Source: Planctomycetota bacterium (GTDB lineage: Bacteria; Planctomycetota; J058; JAJDCQ01). From it: 64,000 bases of DNA. The translations under genes and the position numbers were made by a program. This document shows positions 16,637 through 26,513 of this stretch, in pieces; position 1 is the stretch's first letter, and every line of letters starts with the position of its first letter. The stretch lies in contig JAJDCQ010000246.1 in assembly GCA_029260755.1 (NCBI GenBank), forward strand, positions 1-64,000, in the 5' to 3' direction. Under the pieces are notes generated by a model. The model ran no database searches. It saw only the letters and a list, made by a program, of their open reading frames with translations, and had not been told where the DNA came from.

Positions 16637-18928
16637 GTGAGCACGAGACGACGCGACTTCGTGGTGTTCGCGGACGACTGGGGAAGACACCCCTCGAGCT
16701 GCCAGCATCTGTTCGCCCGGATCGCGCGCGAGCACCGGGTGCTGTGGGTGAACACGATCGGGACGAGGAAGCCGACCCTGTCGGCAGCGGACCTCGCCCG
16801 AGGGCTCGAGAAGGCCCGCGAGTGGGCGACGAAGGGGCGCGAGAACGGCGCCGCCCGTCGCTCCGACCAGGGAGGCGAAGGAGAGCGACGCGAGAGCGCC
16901 GTCGAGGTGATCGCTCCGCTCATGACCCCGTTCGATCACTGGGGGGCGTTCCGCAGCCTCAACGCCGGGCTGCTCCGAAGGGCGGTCCGGAAGGCGCTCG
17001 ACGAACGAGGCTTCGCCAGACCGATCCTCGTCACGACGATCCCGAACGCATGGGGCGTCGTCGGCGAGATCGACGAGAGGGCGAGCATCTACTACTGCGT
17101 CGACGACTTCGCCGAGTGGCCGGGGGCGGACCGCGAGTCGATGCAGGCGATGGAAGCGAAGCTGCTCCGGCGCGTCGACCTCGTCATCGCGACGTCGGCC
17201 GCGCTCGTCGAGGACAAGCGGCGAACGCACGCCCGGGTGCAGCACCTCCCCCACGGAGTCGACTGGCCGAGATTCCAGCGAACCGACGAGCCCCCCCCCG
17301 CCGCCATCGCCGAGAAGCCGAGACCCCGGATCGGCTACGTCGGGCTGACCGACGAGAGGCTCGACGTCGCGCTCATCGAGGACGTCGCCCGCGCGATGCC
17401 CGAGGCGAGCTTCCTCTTCGTCGGGCCGAGACAGCTCGCAAAGGGGCCGCTCGACGAGATGCCCAACATCCACTTCATCCCCCCGGTGCCCTACGAAAGA
17501 GTGCCGAGCGTCCTGCGTGCCCTCGACGCCGCGATCCTGCCCTACCGAGCGGAGGGGAGGCTCGCCGAAAGGCTCAGTCCGCTGAAGGCGCTCGAGATCC
17601 TGGCGGCCGGGGTGCCCCTCATCGCGACGCCGCTGCCGGAGCTCGTCCGGCTCGGAAGAGGAGTGCGGATCGCGAGGAGCGCCGAGGAGGTCCGGGGAGC
17701 CCTGAGGTCCGCGATCGACGTCGAAGACGAGGCGAGCCGCAATGCGCGCGCGCAGAGCGTCCGCGAGGAGAGCTGGGAGAGCCGAGCGAGCCACTTCCTC
17801 GAGCTCATCGAACAAGCGAGGACGCGGAGCCCGAAGCGACCCGCCGAGCCCCGAAGCGAAGCCCCGCGAAGCGAAGCCCCGCGCAGCGAAGCCCCCCTCC
17901 GCGTCACCACCCTGACGCCGGAGGACGAAGCCGCCTGGGACGAGCTCGTCGAAGCCAGTCCCGAAGGCTCGCTCTACCACCGAAGCGGCTGGGCGCGAGT
18001 CATCCGAAACGCCTTCGACCAGAAGCCGCTCTACCAGGTGGCGAAGGCGGGCGAAGCGATCGAAGGAGTCCTCCCCCTGATCGCCTTCCGAAACCCCCTC
18101 TTCGGTCGCTACCTCGTCTCGATGCCCTACCTCAACCGAGGAGGGATCGTCGCAAGGACCGAGCGAGCTCGAAAGGCCCTCCTCGCCAAAGCTCGCAGCC
18201 TCCTCGAAAGCACCCACTCGAAGTTCTGCGAGCTCCGCCACGAGAGCCCGATCGACCCCACCCTCCCCGCCCGGACCGACAAGGTCTCCATGGACCTCGA
18301 CGTCACCGAGGGAGCCGAGGCCCTCTGGAAGGCCATCGGACCCAAGGTCCGAAACCTCATCCGAAAGGCCCAGAAGGCCGGCCTCACCACCCGCGAAGCC
18401 GACCTCCGAGACCTACCCGCGTTCTACGAGATCTTCGCCGAGAACATGCGAGACCTCGGAACACCCGTCTACACCCAGGCCTTCTTCCAGGAAACGCTCC
18501 GCGAGTTCCCCGAAGAGACCCGCCTCACCCTCGTCGAGGAAGAAGAAGGCACGCCGGTCGCCGGAGGAATCTGCCTCACCCAGGGCGACCGAACCGAGAT
18601 GCACTGGGCCGCCGCCAGCCGCCGAGCCCTCCCCAGGAGCCCCAACATGCTCCTCTACTGGGAAGCCATCGAAAACGCCGCCAAGACCGGGCTCCAGACC
18701 TTCTGCTTCGGCCGAGCCACCGAAGGCTCCGGCCCCCATCGGTTCAAGAAACAATGGGGAGCCAAACCAACGAGGCTCCAATGGGAATACCTCCTCGCCC
18801 CCGGAGCCACTCAGCCAGCGATGAACCCCGAAAACCCCAAGTTCGCCCTCGCCATCAAGGCCTGGAAGAAGCTCCCGGTCGCCATCACCAAGGTGCTCGG
18901 CCCCCCGATCGTGAGACACATCCCGTAG
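16637..18928 (+). CDS. glycosyltransferase fused to FemAB/GNAT-type PEP-CTERM protein
   Basis: This 763-aa protein starts at GTG 16637 and has two domains. Residues 1-395 form a GT-B glycosyltransferase: VVFADDWGRHPSS near the N-terminus, a PHGVDW hinge, and a donor site with RLSPLKALEILAAG. Residues about 418-763 match the FemAB-like acyltransferase family found beside exosortases: LYHRSGWARVI, SMPYLNRGG, KVRNLIRKAQKAGL, and CFGRATEGSGPHRFKKQWG. The two are joined by a linker with a short RSEAP repeat (17850-17893). In most genomes they are separate genes. Codon use shifts along the gene: the second half uses CGA, GAA and GGA much more than its neighbours. A joint role in sugar transfer and amino-acyl decoration of a surface glycan is inference. 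Confidence 0.85.
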   Translation: MSTRRRDFVVFADDWGRHPSSCQHLFARIAREHRVLWVNTIGTRKPTLSAADLARGLEKAREWATKGRENGAARRSDQGGEGERRESAVEVIAPLMTPFDHWGAFRSLNAGLLRRAVRKALDERGFARPILVTTIPNAWGVVGEIDERASIYYCVDDFAEWPGADRESMQAMEAKLLRRVDLVIATSAALVEDKRRTHARVQHLPHGVDWPRFQRTDEPPPAAIAEKPRPRIGYVGLTDERLDVALIEDVARAMPEASFLFVGPRQLAKGPLDEMPNIHFIPPVPYERVPSVLRALDAAILPYRAEGRLAERLSPLKALEILAAGVPLIATPLPELVRLGRGVRIARSAEEVRGALRSAIDVEDEASRNARAQSVREESWESRASHFLELIEQARTRSPKRPAEPRSEAPRSEAPRSEAPLRVTTLTPEDEAAWDELVEASPEGSLYHRSGWARVIRNAFDQKPLYQVAKAGEAIEGVLPLIAFRNPLFGRYLVSMPYLNRGGIVARTERARKALLAKARSLLESTHSKFCELRHESPIDPTLPARTDKVSMDLDVTEGAEALWKAIGPKVRNLIRKAQKAGLTTREADLRDLPAFYEIFAENMRDLGTPVYTQAFFQETLREFPEETRLTLVEEEEGTPVAGGICLTQGDRTEMHWAAASRRALPRSPNMLLYWEAIENAAKTGLQTFCFGRATEGSGPHRFKKQWGAKPTRLQWEYLLAPGATQPAMNPENPKFALAIKAWKKLPVAITKVLGPPIVRHIP
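17850..17893 (+). repeat. short tandem repeat in the domain linker
   Basis: Three copies of a 15-base unit encode PRSEA/RSEAP repeats between the glycosyltransferase and FemAB domains. One copy differs by a single base (CGCAGC instead of CGAAGC). It marks the fusion point. Confidence 0.7.
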
Positions 18929-18974
18929 GCCGAATGGCAGCGCGAACGAAACACCCTGTAGACTCGAAACGACC

Positions 18975-20663
18975 GTGAGCACCGACCCCCACAACAAGGC
19001 CTGGCGTCACTTCCTCCGCCACCTCAAGGCGGTGCGCCTCCCGTTCGCCGTCTCGTTCGTCCTGCTCCTGCTCGCCGCCGGCCTCACGGCCGGAAAGGCC
19101 TGGCTCATCCAGCCGATCGTCGACGGGTTCCTGAAGGGCGACCCGACCCGCGAGCAACTCCTCCTCGTCTGCGGCCTGGTCGCCGGGATCTTCCTGACCC
19201 AGGCGGCGCTGGTCTGGGGCTATACGATCGTCGTGAACGTGGCGACGGGCCGAGTCGTCCACGAGATTCGCCGCGAGCTCTTCGAACAGCTCATGGGGCA
19301 GAGCCTGAGCTTCTTCGTTCGTCACCCGTCGGGGGAGCTGACGAGCCGGGTCGTGAACGACGTCGCGGGTTTCCAGTCGGCCGCCATCGCGTCGCTCCAG
19401 GTGATCGCCCGCGACACGTTCACGATCCTGCTGCTTCTGGGGCTCATGCTCTTCCAGGAGTGGCGTCTCGCGCTGCTGACCCTGGCGCTCCTCACCGTCG
19501 TCGCGATCGTCCTGAAGGTCGTCCAGAAACGCGTCCGAGACGCCGGACGGCGCGTCCAGGACTCGCTCGGTCAGATCACCCGCCAGCTCGGCGAGATCAT
19601 CGGAGGCACCGAGGTCATCCTCGGGTTCGGCGTCGGCCCTCGCTGGAGCACGCGCTTCGACCGGACGAACGAGGAGCACTACGACGCCCATCTCCGGGCT
19701 AGCCACGCAACCGCCCTCTCGATCGGGCTCACCCAGGGGATCATCGGCGCCGGCCTCGCCGGCCTCCTCTTCGTCACCGGCGCCGCGCTCCTCCGCCGCG
19801 AGATCACCGAGGGGCAGTTCTTCTTCTTTCTCGCCGCGATCTACCTCATGCAGGGCCCGGCCCTCTCGATCGGAAGCTCGACGGTCGCCCTCTCCCGCGG
19901 CATGGCGGCGCTCGGCCGGGCGATCGAGCTCTTCGACGAGACCCCGACGGTCCTCGAGCCCGAACGGCCCCTACCGTTCGACGCCCCCGAGGGGAGGATC
20001 TCGATCCGCGAGGTCACGTTCGCCTACGGCGAGACGCGGATCCTCGACCGCGTGTCGTTCGACGTCGAGGCGGGCGAGCTCGTCGTCCTCGTCGGCGACA
20101 GCGGCGCCGGCAAGTCGACGATCGCGAAGCTGCTCCTGCGTCTCTACGACCCTGACGAGGGGGAGGTCCGGATCGACGACGTCGATCTAAGAAACGTCGC
20201 CCGGGCCGATCTCTACCAAGCAGTCAGTCACGTCGGCCAGGACATCTTCCTCTTCGACGACACCCTCGAGGCCAACATCAAGATCGGCAAACCCGAGGCG
20301 TCCGACGAGGAGGTCCAGGATGCGATCCGCCTCGCCTGCCTCGAGGACGTGATCGCCGAGATCCCCGGCGGCCTCGCTGCCCCGGTCGGCGAGCGCGGCG
20401 TCCAGCTCTCCGGCGGGCAGCGCCAACGGGTCGCGATCGCCCGGGCTCTCCTGACCGACGCGAGGATCCTCGTCCTCGACGAGGCGACGAGCGCGCTGGA
20501 CGTCGACCTCGAGCGCCGCATCCTCGAGAGGCTCGCCGAGCTACGGACGCGGCGGACGATCTTCGCGATCACCCATCGACCGAGCCTGGCCGAGATCGCC
20601 GACCGGGTCCTCCGCCTCCAGAAGGGCAGCCTCGAGGCTCAGATCGGTGCCGGAGCCAGCTGA
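18975..20663 (+). CDS. MsbA-like ABC exporter (membrane and ATPase domains fused)
   Basis: This 562-aa half-transporter has a GTG start. Residues about 15-310 are a six-helix ABC exporter membrane domain. The ATPase has Walker A GDSGAGKST near 374, signature LSGGQRQRVAIARAL near 478, and Walker B ILVLDEATSALD near 498, followed by an H-loop ITHRPS. It should act as a homodimer. The family exports lipid A, lipid-linked glycans or peptides. Inside this cluster, where no Wzx flippase is recognised, it could translocate a lipid-linked saccharide, but the substrate is not shown by sequence. Confidence 0.93.
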   Translation: MSTDPHNKAWRHFLRHLKAVRLPFAVSFVLLLLAAGLTAGKAWLIQPIVDGFLKGDPTREQLLLVCGLVAGIFLTQAALVWGYTIVVNVATGRVVHEIRRELFEQLMGQSLSFFVRHPSGELTSRVVNDVAGFQSAAIASLQVIARDTFTILLLLGLMLFQEWRLALLTLALLTVVAIVLKVVQKRVRDAGRRVQDSLGQITRQLGEIIGGTEVILGFGVGPRWSTRFDRTNEEHYDAHLRASHATALSIGLTQGIIGAGLAGLLFVTGAALLRREITEGQFFFFLAAIYLMQGPALSIGSSTVALSRGMAALGRAIELFDETPTVLEPERPLPFDAPEGRISIREVTFAYGETRILDRVSFDVEAGELVVLVGDSGAGKSTIAKLLLRLYDPDEGEVRIDDVDLRNVARADLYQAVSHVGQDIFLFDDTLEANIKIGKPEASDEEVQDAIRLACLEDVIAEIPGGLAAPVGERGVQLSGGQRQRVAIARALLTDARILVLDEATSALDVDLERRILERLAELRTRRTIFAITHRPSLAEIADRVLRLQKGSLEAQIGAGAS

Positions 20664-20702
20664 ACAGCGGCCTCGGACCCGTCCAGCATCCAAACCCCCG
20701 AC

Positions 20703-20732
20703 TTGCAGGGTCTCCACCCGCGGTGCCATACT
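20703..20732 (+). promoter_or_regulatory. possible promoter upstream of PEP-CTERM protein 4
   Basis: TTGCAG (20703-20708) and CATACT (20727-20732) are separated by 18 bases. They loosely resemble the TTGAAG/TACACT boxes of the other PEP-CTERM genes. A strong GAGGGAGG ribosome-binding site (20743-20750) follows, 8 bases before the GTG. Confidence 0.3.
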
Positions 20733-20758
20733 GAGCGAGGTCGAGGGAGGACCATTTC

Positions 20759-21544
20759 GTGGACATCCGAACCTTGGCGGGCCGCCTCTGCGGGCCCGCC
20801 GTCATCCTCGTGGCGTTGATGGCGTTCCCGAACGTCGCGGAGGCGAACTCCGTCTTCGACGACTTCGACGACCCTGACGGCAACAGCGCGACCCTCGACC
20901 CCGCCTGGGTGATCAGCACGACCAACGCCGCGCCGCCGGTCGCCGGCGTGGACTTCGTCGAAGCGGGCTCCAGCCTGACCGTCAACGACATCCTCGGCGT
21001 CCCCGGCGGCAACTCCGGGTTCGTGCGGTTCACCCAGACGTTCAACCCTCTCGCATCGCGCTTCCAGTCGACGGTGACCGTGGCCTGGGACTCCTTCGGC
21101 GATCCGACGATCTCCCAGACGGTCGGGATCGAGCTCCGTGATGGAAGCGGCGGTCTCGTCGCCAGCGCGCAGATGCGAGACAACCGCGACAGCGGCGGCG
21201 GCTTCCAGGTGACCAACATCGGCGGAACCCAGAGCGTCGGCGCCCTCCAGCCGACGACGGGCACGGCCACGATCGAAATCATCCGGGACAACGCCGGCGT
21301 CGTGACGATCCTGTGGGATGGAGCCGTCCTCCAGACGGGCACCATCGCGAACCCGATCGAAGAGGTGAGCCTGGTCTTCGGCACCCTCAACGACGCGACC
21401 CTCGGGCTGACCGGCTTCGGCCAGGCGTCGGTCGGGCTGGTCCAGGTCACGACTCCGGAGCCGGGCAGCATCTTCCTGGCGCTCCTGGCCGGCTCGGGAG
21501 CGTTGCTCCTCGACCGGAGACGACGGCGCCACGCAGTCGCCTGA
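20759..21544 (+). CDS. PEP-CTERM sorting-domain protein 4
   Basis: This is a 261-aa exported protein. The start is GTG 20759, fixed by the strong ribosome-binding site 8 bases upstream. A signal peptide (about 1-28, ending AEA) is followed by a beta-rich domain. Its segments (FDDFDDPDGN, then repeated strands with SGFVRFTQTF) are like concanavalin-type or LamG-like sandwich folds; that is a guess. It is unrelated in sequence to the tandem triplet at 175-2904. The C-terminal sorting signal has Pro-Glu-Pro at 233-235, a hydrophobic helix and RRRRR. It should be an exosortase substrate. It directly precedes the second giant TPR protein. Confidence 0.87.
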   Translation: MDIRTLAGRLCGPAVILVALMAFPNVAEANSVFDDFDDPDGNSATLDPAWVISTTNAAPPVAGVDFVEAGSSLTVNDILGVPGGNSGFVRFTQTFNPLASRFQSTVTVAWDSFGDPTISQTVGIELRDGSGGLVASAQMRDNRDSGGGFQVTNIGGTQSVGALQPTTGTATIEIIRDNAGVVTILWDGAVLQTGTIANPIEEVSLVFGTLNDATLGLTGFGQASVGLVQVTTPEPGSIFLALLAGSGALLLDRRRRRHAVA

Positions 21545-21606
21545 CGCGCCCACGTCCCCGCCGAGCATGACCAGATCGCGCGCTCGGCCCTTCCCGAAGC
21601 GGCCCC

Positions 21607-24600
21607 ATGAGCGATGAGCCGAGGGTGCGCCGTCGTCGTCGCCGGCGCTCGTTCCTCCGCCGCCACCGAAGGCTCCTCGTCGCCCTCGCCGTCGTCACGG
21701 TCGTCGTCAGCCTCGGAGCAGCGGTCGCTCTGCGTCTCCGCGCCCGCGATGCCCACGTCGAACGCCTTCGTGGCGAGGCGAGGATCCTCCGTCGCATCGG
21801 AGACCTCGAGGAGGCGGCCGACACCCTCGTCCGAGCTCGAGCGCTGGCCCCCGAGGACGCCGACCTCGCCGTCCAGCTCGCCCTCGTCCACGCGGCAGCC
21901 GGTCGCCCCGCGGACGCCGAGGCGACGCTGCGCGCGGCGCTCACCGAAACCGCGGACCCGCTCGCCGTCACGACGCCGCTCGCGTCGCTCCTCCTCGGCG
22001 ACCGTCGCGCCGCGGAGGCGGACGCGCTCCTCGGCCCCCTCCTCGCGAACGCCCGCGCGCACCACGACCCGGGAACCCGCGCCCGGGTCCTGATCCTCGC
22101 CGGCCAGACCGCCTCGGCGACGGGCGACCCCGCGCGAGGGGAAGCGCTCCTGCGCGAGGCCGCCGATGGTGCGGAGACGAAGGAGCGCGCCACGGCTCTC
22201 GCCGCCCTGGGCGCCCTCCTCGCGACGCAAGACCGGAGCGACGAAGCGCTGACGACCTACGGCGAAGCCATCCTCGTCGCGCCAGGCGACGTCGCCATCG
22301 CGACCGCCTTCGCCCGACTCCACGAGCACCTCGGGGACCGGGCTGCCGCCGTCGCCGTGCTCCGACCGCTCGTCCTCGGCCAGGTCGAGGGTGGGCCGCG
22401 GATCGACGCGGTCCAGCCGCTCTGCGACATCCTCCTGGGGGCAGGCCTTCCCGAGGACGCCCTCGCCCTCGCCGAGGAGGTCGAGCGCGCCCCGAGCGGC
22501 CGCGCCGCGGCTGCCTTCGTCCGCGCGATGGTGGCGCTCGCCCGGGCCGATCTCCCCGGCGCCGAGGCGCAGGTCGAGACCGTCGCCCGGCTGCTCCCGA
22601 ACGCGCCGTGGCCGCGGTTGTTGATCGGACGGATCGCGCTCCGGCGCCGCGCCCCCGGACGTGCCCGCGCGGCGTTCGAGGCAGCGCTCGAGCTCGATCC
22701 ACTCTCAGCGGACGCCGAGCTCGCCCTCCTCGACCTCGACCTGGCCGAGAGGAAGACCGACGACGTGCGCGAGCGCGCCGAACGCGTCCTCGCCCGGCGT
22801 GACCTGCGCCCCGCCGCCATCAGGGCGTTGCTCGCAAGCCACGGACGAAGCGTCGACCCCGTCCCCGCGCTCGAGGGCATCCGCAAGCTCCACGAGCGCT
22901 TCCCCGACGAGCTCGTCGTGCATTCGGCCTACGCGCAGGCGCTCATCCGCGCCGGCGAGGTCGAGGCGGGCATCGCCGCGCTCACGCAGCTCGTCGCGGA
23001 ACGCCCCGAGGCGCCCGAGCCGGTGACCAGGCTCGCGCAAGCGCACGCACAGCAGGCGAACACAATCGAAGCGATCGACGAGCTCGCCCGCCTCGCCGGC
23101 GATCCCCGGCTCGCCCCGGCGAGGCTGGTCCTGGCCCAGCTCTACCTCACCCTCCAGCGGCCCGACCTCGCCAGTCGAGAGCTCGACCGAGCCATCGCCG
23201 ACGACCCGACGGCGGACGCGGCACGGATCGCCCGCGCCCGGCTCGCCGCCGCCGCGAACGACCTCCCGAGAGCGACCGCCGAGCTCGAGGCCGTCCTCGA
23301 GCATGCTCCCGAACGGGTCGACGTCCTGGGCCTGCTCGCGAGGCTCCGGACGAACGCCGGCGACTACGAACGCGCCGTCGAGGCGCTCGAGAAGGCAACC
23401 GCGCAGCAGCCGGGGAACGCGACGCTCCACATCCAGCTCGCGCTCGCCCTCGCGGCCGCCGGCCGGCTCGACGCGAGCCTCGCCTCGTTCGCCAAGGGAC
23501 GCTCGCTCGCCCCCCGGATCCCCGAGGCCCACTACGACGGGGCGGCGCTCCTGGCCCGCGGCCAGCCCGACGCGGCGGTGACCGCATTCCGCCGGGGACG
23601 CGAGGCGACGGGCGACGCGCGGTTCGGAGCGGCCCTCGCAGCGGCCCTCGCCCTCGCGGGCGACCCGACGGCCGGCGTCGGCCCCCTCCAGGAGTGGAGG
23701 GTCGAGAGGAACGAGCGGACCGAGGGGGCGATCGCCCACGCGATGCTGCTCGCGCTGTCGGGAGACGGGCGCGCCGCCGCTCGGGTCGCCGCGAACGCCC
23801 AGGCGCCCGCCGAGGTCCGCGCCGCCGCGGCCGCGGTCCGAAGCGGAGCCAACGGGGAGCTCGACGCGTCGACAAGGACCGCCCTCGAGATGTTCGCGCT
23901 CGGCGTGCTCGGCGCGGCCGACGACGTCCGCCAGCGCGCAGCCAAGGTCGCGAGCGACGGGACGACGAGCGTGCTCCTGTCCTGGTGGGCACTTCGAGGC
24001 TACGGACGCCGGGCCGACCACCGAACCCGCGCGACCCTCGCGAGGCGTCTCGACCAGCTCGCCCCCGGCGATCCCGGCGTCCGCCTCGAGCTCGCGCACG
24101 CGCTCGGCCTCACTGGCGACACCGCGGGGCAGCTCGCCGCGCTCAGATCAGCGGCGGAGACGAGCCCCGACGATCCCCGCGTCGCACTCGCCCTGGCCAA
24201 GGCGATGGACGAACGCGGCCATCAGGACGCCGCCATCGCCCAGTACCGACGTGCGATCGACCTCGCGCCCGACGCGTTTCCCGTCGCGCGGAACAACCTC
24301 GCCTGGCTGCTCCGGGATGAGCCGGGCCAGCTCTCACGGGCGATCGAGCACGCGAGGCTCGCGGTCGCCCAGCAGCCGCGAGGCGCCTTCCTCGACACGC
24401 TAGGCTGGCTGCTGTACCGGGACGGACGCCTCGAACAGGCGGCGGCGACCCTAGCCCGAGCAGCAAGCCTCGAGCCCGCCGATCCGTCCATCCGGCTCCA
24501 TCTCGCAAGAGTGCTCGCCGACCAGGGGCACCCGACGAGAGCGATCGCCCATCTCCGGACGGCGCTCATCGCGCAAGAGACGGACGCCGGCCCCATCGCC

Positions 24601-26454
24601 GCGGAAGCCCAGGAGCTCCTCGAACGGCTGGAGAGCGAGGGCCGGTTCCTCGAGGCCGTCGACCCGACGAAGACGGCGCCCCTCGTCCGCGGCGAGTCCG
24701 CCTCTCTCGCGCCCGGAGCCTCGCAGCAAGCTTCGCGCCGGATCGAGCCCACCGCCGAGGGCACCGAGGAGCGACTCCGTATTCGAGCCCCGCGAAGCGG
24801 GGCCGAGCTGCTGGTGACCCGCAAGGACGGAGCCCTCATCAAACGCGTCGTCGCCGGTACCGCCGAGGAAGTCATCCTTCCCCGCCTGGCCCTGCCCGCC
24901 GAGGGAGCACTCGCGACGCTCCGTTTCCCGAGAGACGCACCAACCGACGCGGTCGCCACGCTCGAGCTCACCCCCACTCCCTCTCCTCCGAATCTGGCCC
25001 GCGAGCCCGACGAGACCATCGACAGCGCCAACGACCTCGTACCGGGCGCCGAGATCACTGGCGCCTTCGACGGAGCGAGTGACCGGGACCACGTTCGACT
25101 CCGAGCGTCTCCGAGAGAAGGAGCCCGAATCACGATCGAAGCTGGCCCGAGGGGCGAGCTCCGAGCAGAGCTCCTCGCCGTTCAGGGAGCGCTCGAGAAG
25201 CAGCTCAAGCTCCTCACCGTGCCGAGAGGAACCGAGACGGTTCTCACGATCCAGGTGCCCGAGCGAGCGATCGTGTCGCTCCGGCTCACACCAGGCTCGA
25301 AGCTCGACCCGGCCAGCACCACCACACCCGCCGGTACCGGAAGGGACTGGTCCGTCGACCTCACGACGGTCGAGGCTCTCATCGGAGATGCCGAGCCGAA
25401 CGACCGTATGGAAGAGGCAAGCCTCCTCCCCGTGGAAAGGCCGACGAGCGGCCACGTCGGGATAGGCGACCCCGTCGACTGGTATCGCCTAGACGGCCGC
25501 GACGGCGACGTCGTCCGGATACAGTTGACAATCGATCACCCTGACAAAGAGGCTCCGATCGCAGCCGAACTCTGGGAGCGAACCACGCACGCCGTCTTGC
25601 CAAGCAGACGATGGACCCTCAGTGAGCGCACATTCTCCGTCGAGCGATGGCGACTCCCATCGAACGGAGAGCTGTTTCTGGCCATCGTTCGTCCGTTGAA
25701 GGAGATCGAGCAGTCCTACAGGGTCCAGATCGAGCAAGCTGACTCCTCAGCCCGACCGACGGCCGAGACCGAGCCAAACGACCGCGCCGAGTTCGCCGAG
25801 GCCGCCAGCGCCGAGATGCGGGTCACCGGGACGCTAGCCAAGACTGACGCAGACTGGGTCTCGATCCCCGCCGTGCCGACAGGCACCTCCATCGCGTTGC
25901 GCTGTCGCGTCGTGCCCTCGACGATCAAGGCCACGCTCACGATCTTCTCGCCCACCGGACCGAACTGGCGGTATGTGAGCGGATACGAGACCAAACACGG
26001 GATACTCGACGTCCCCGCCCTCGCTCTGCCCGGCCCGTCCTTCGTAGTCATCGAAGGGACGAGTGATTCGACCGCCCGCTGGGAGCTCGAAATCGGGCCC
26101 GCTGAGCCCACCGATGGCCGCGAGGTGGAGCCCAACGACGAGATCCCCCAGGCGATCCCGCTAGCCGCGGGGCGAACCGTCTCGGGCGTGCTCTCGGGGA
26201 GTCTCGACCGAGACATCCTGCGCGTCGACGGACGCAGGGCGTTGATCGTCTCGTCGGATGGCCGCTCGGCGGCAGCGGTCAACATCCTTGGCTCGCCTGG
26301 ATCACGGCACAGGCTCGATCCCGGGAGCAGCATAGTCCTCTCGCCGGCGGATCTCGGTCGCCAAGGTGGCGCGCTCGTCGAGATCTACTCTTGGGAGCCA
26401 GCAGGAGCAGACGCCAAGGACGGACTCGTAACTTGGCGAGCGCAGTCCGATTGA
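21607..26454 (+). CDS. giant membrane-anchored TPR protein with four PPC-like modules (copy 2)
   Basis: This 1615-aa protein is the full-length paralog of the one at 3255-8162. The N-terminus is very Arg-rich (RVRRRRRRR), followed by one membrane helix (about 23-43) and a long TPR region to about residue 1030. Shared landmarks with copy 1 are VERLRGEA, HFPDEL-type segments, AHYDGAALLARG and LDTLGWLL. Four PPC-like modules begin with EPDE/EPND near 1133, 1262, 1388 and 1507. A FDGASDRDH segment is conserved in both copies. Base composition falls towards the 3' end, in step with the lower-GC genes that follow. It probably has the same cellular place as copy 1, but may serve different partners. 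Confidence 0.85.
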   Translation: MSDEPRVRRRRRRRSFLRRHRRLLVALAVVTVVVSLGAAVALRLRARDAHVERLRGEARILRRIGDLEEAADTLVRARALAPEDADLAVQLALVHAAAGRPADAEATLRAALTETADPLAVTTPLASLLLGDRRAAEADALLGPLLANARAHHDPGTRARVLILAGQTASATGDPARGEALLREAADGAETKERATALAALGALLATQDRSDEALTTYGEAILVAPGDVAIATAFARLHEHLGDRAAAVAVLRPLVLGQVEGGPRIDAVQPLCDILLGAGLPEDALALAEEVERAPSGRAAAAFVRAMVALARADLPGAEAQVETVARLLPNAPWPRLLIGRIALRRRAPGRARAAFEAALELDPLSADAELALLDLDLAERKTDDVRERAERVLARRDLRPAAIRALLASHGRSVDPVPALEGIRKLHERFPDELVVHSAYAQALIRAGEVEAGIAALTQLVAERPEAPEPVTRLAQAHAQQANTIEAIDELARLAGDPRLAPARLVLAQLYLTLQRPDLASRELDRAIADDPTADAARIARARLAAAANDLPRATAELEAVLEHAPERVDVLGLLARLRTNAGDYERAVEALEKATAQQPGNATLHIQLALALAAAGRLDASLASFAKGRSLAPRIPEAHYDGAALLARGQPDAAVTAFRRGREATGDARFGAALAAALALAGDPTAGVGPLQEWRVERNERTEGAIAHAMLLALSGDGRAAARVAANAQAPAEVRAAAAAVRSGANGELDASTRTALEMFALGVLGAADDVRQRAAKVASDGTTSVLLSWWALRGYGRRADHRTRATLARRLDQLAPGDPGVRLELAHALGLTGDTAGQLAALRSAAETSPDDPRVALALAKAMDERGHQDAAIAQYRRAIDLAPDAFPVARNNLAWLLRDEPGQLSRAIEHARLAVAQQPRGAFLDTLGWLLYRDGRLEQAAATLARAASLEPADPSIRLHLARVLADQGHPTRAIAHLRTALIAQETDAGPIAAEAQELLERLESEGRFLEAVDPTKTAPLVRGESASLAPGASQQASRRIEPTAEGTEERLRIRAPRSGAELLVTRKDGALIKRVVAGTAEEVILPRLALPAEGALATLRFPRDAPTDAVATLELTPTPSPPNLAREPDETIDSANDLVPGAEITGAFDGASDRDHVRLRASPREGARITIEAGPRGELRAELLAVQGALEKQLKLLTVPRGTETVLTIQVPERAIVSLRLTPGSKLDPASTTTPAGTGRDWSVDLTTVEALIGDAEPNDRMEEASLLPVERPTSGHVGIGDPVDWYRLDGRDGDVVRIQLTIDHPDKEAPIAAELWERTTHAVLPSRRWTLSERTFSVERWRLPSNGELFLAIVRPLKEIEQSYRVQIEQADSSARPTAETEPNDRAEFAEAASAEMRVTGTLAKTDADWVSIPAVPTGTSIALRCRVVPSTIKATLTIFSPTGPNWRYVSGYETKHGILDVPALALPGPSFVVIEGTSDSTARWELEIGPAEPTDGREVEPNDEIPQAIPLAAGRTVSGVLSGSLDRDILRVDGRRALIVSSDGRSAAAVNILGSPGSRHRLDPGSSIVLSPADLGRQGGALVEIYSWEPAGADAKDGLVTWRAQSD

Positions 26455-26513
26455 AGTCAGCGCGCCCGATCGAGCGCCGACGCGATCCCGAGCAATCGAG
26501 CGATGGAGGCGTG

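Noticed and set aside
20663..20758. sigma-54 (-24/-12) promoter for the PEP-CTERM gene
   Set aside because: Known PEP-CTERM regulons can use sigma-54, but no GG-N10-GC pair with the TGGCAC/TTGC context was found here or in the other PEP-CTERM upstream regions.
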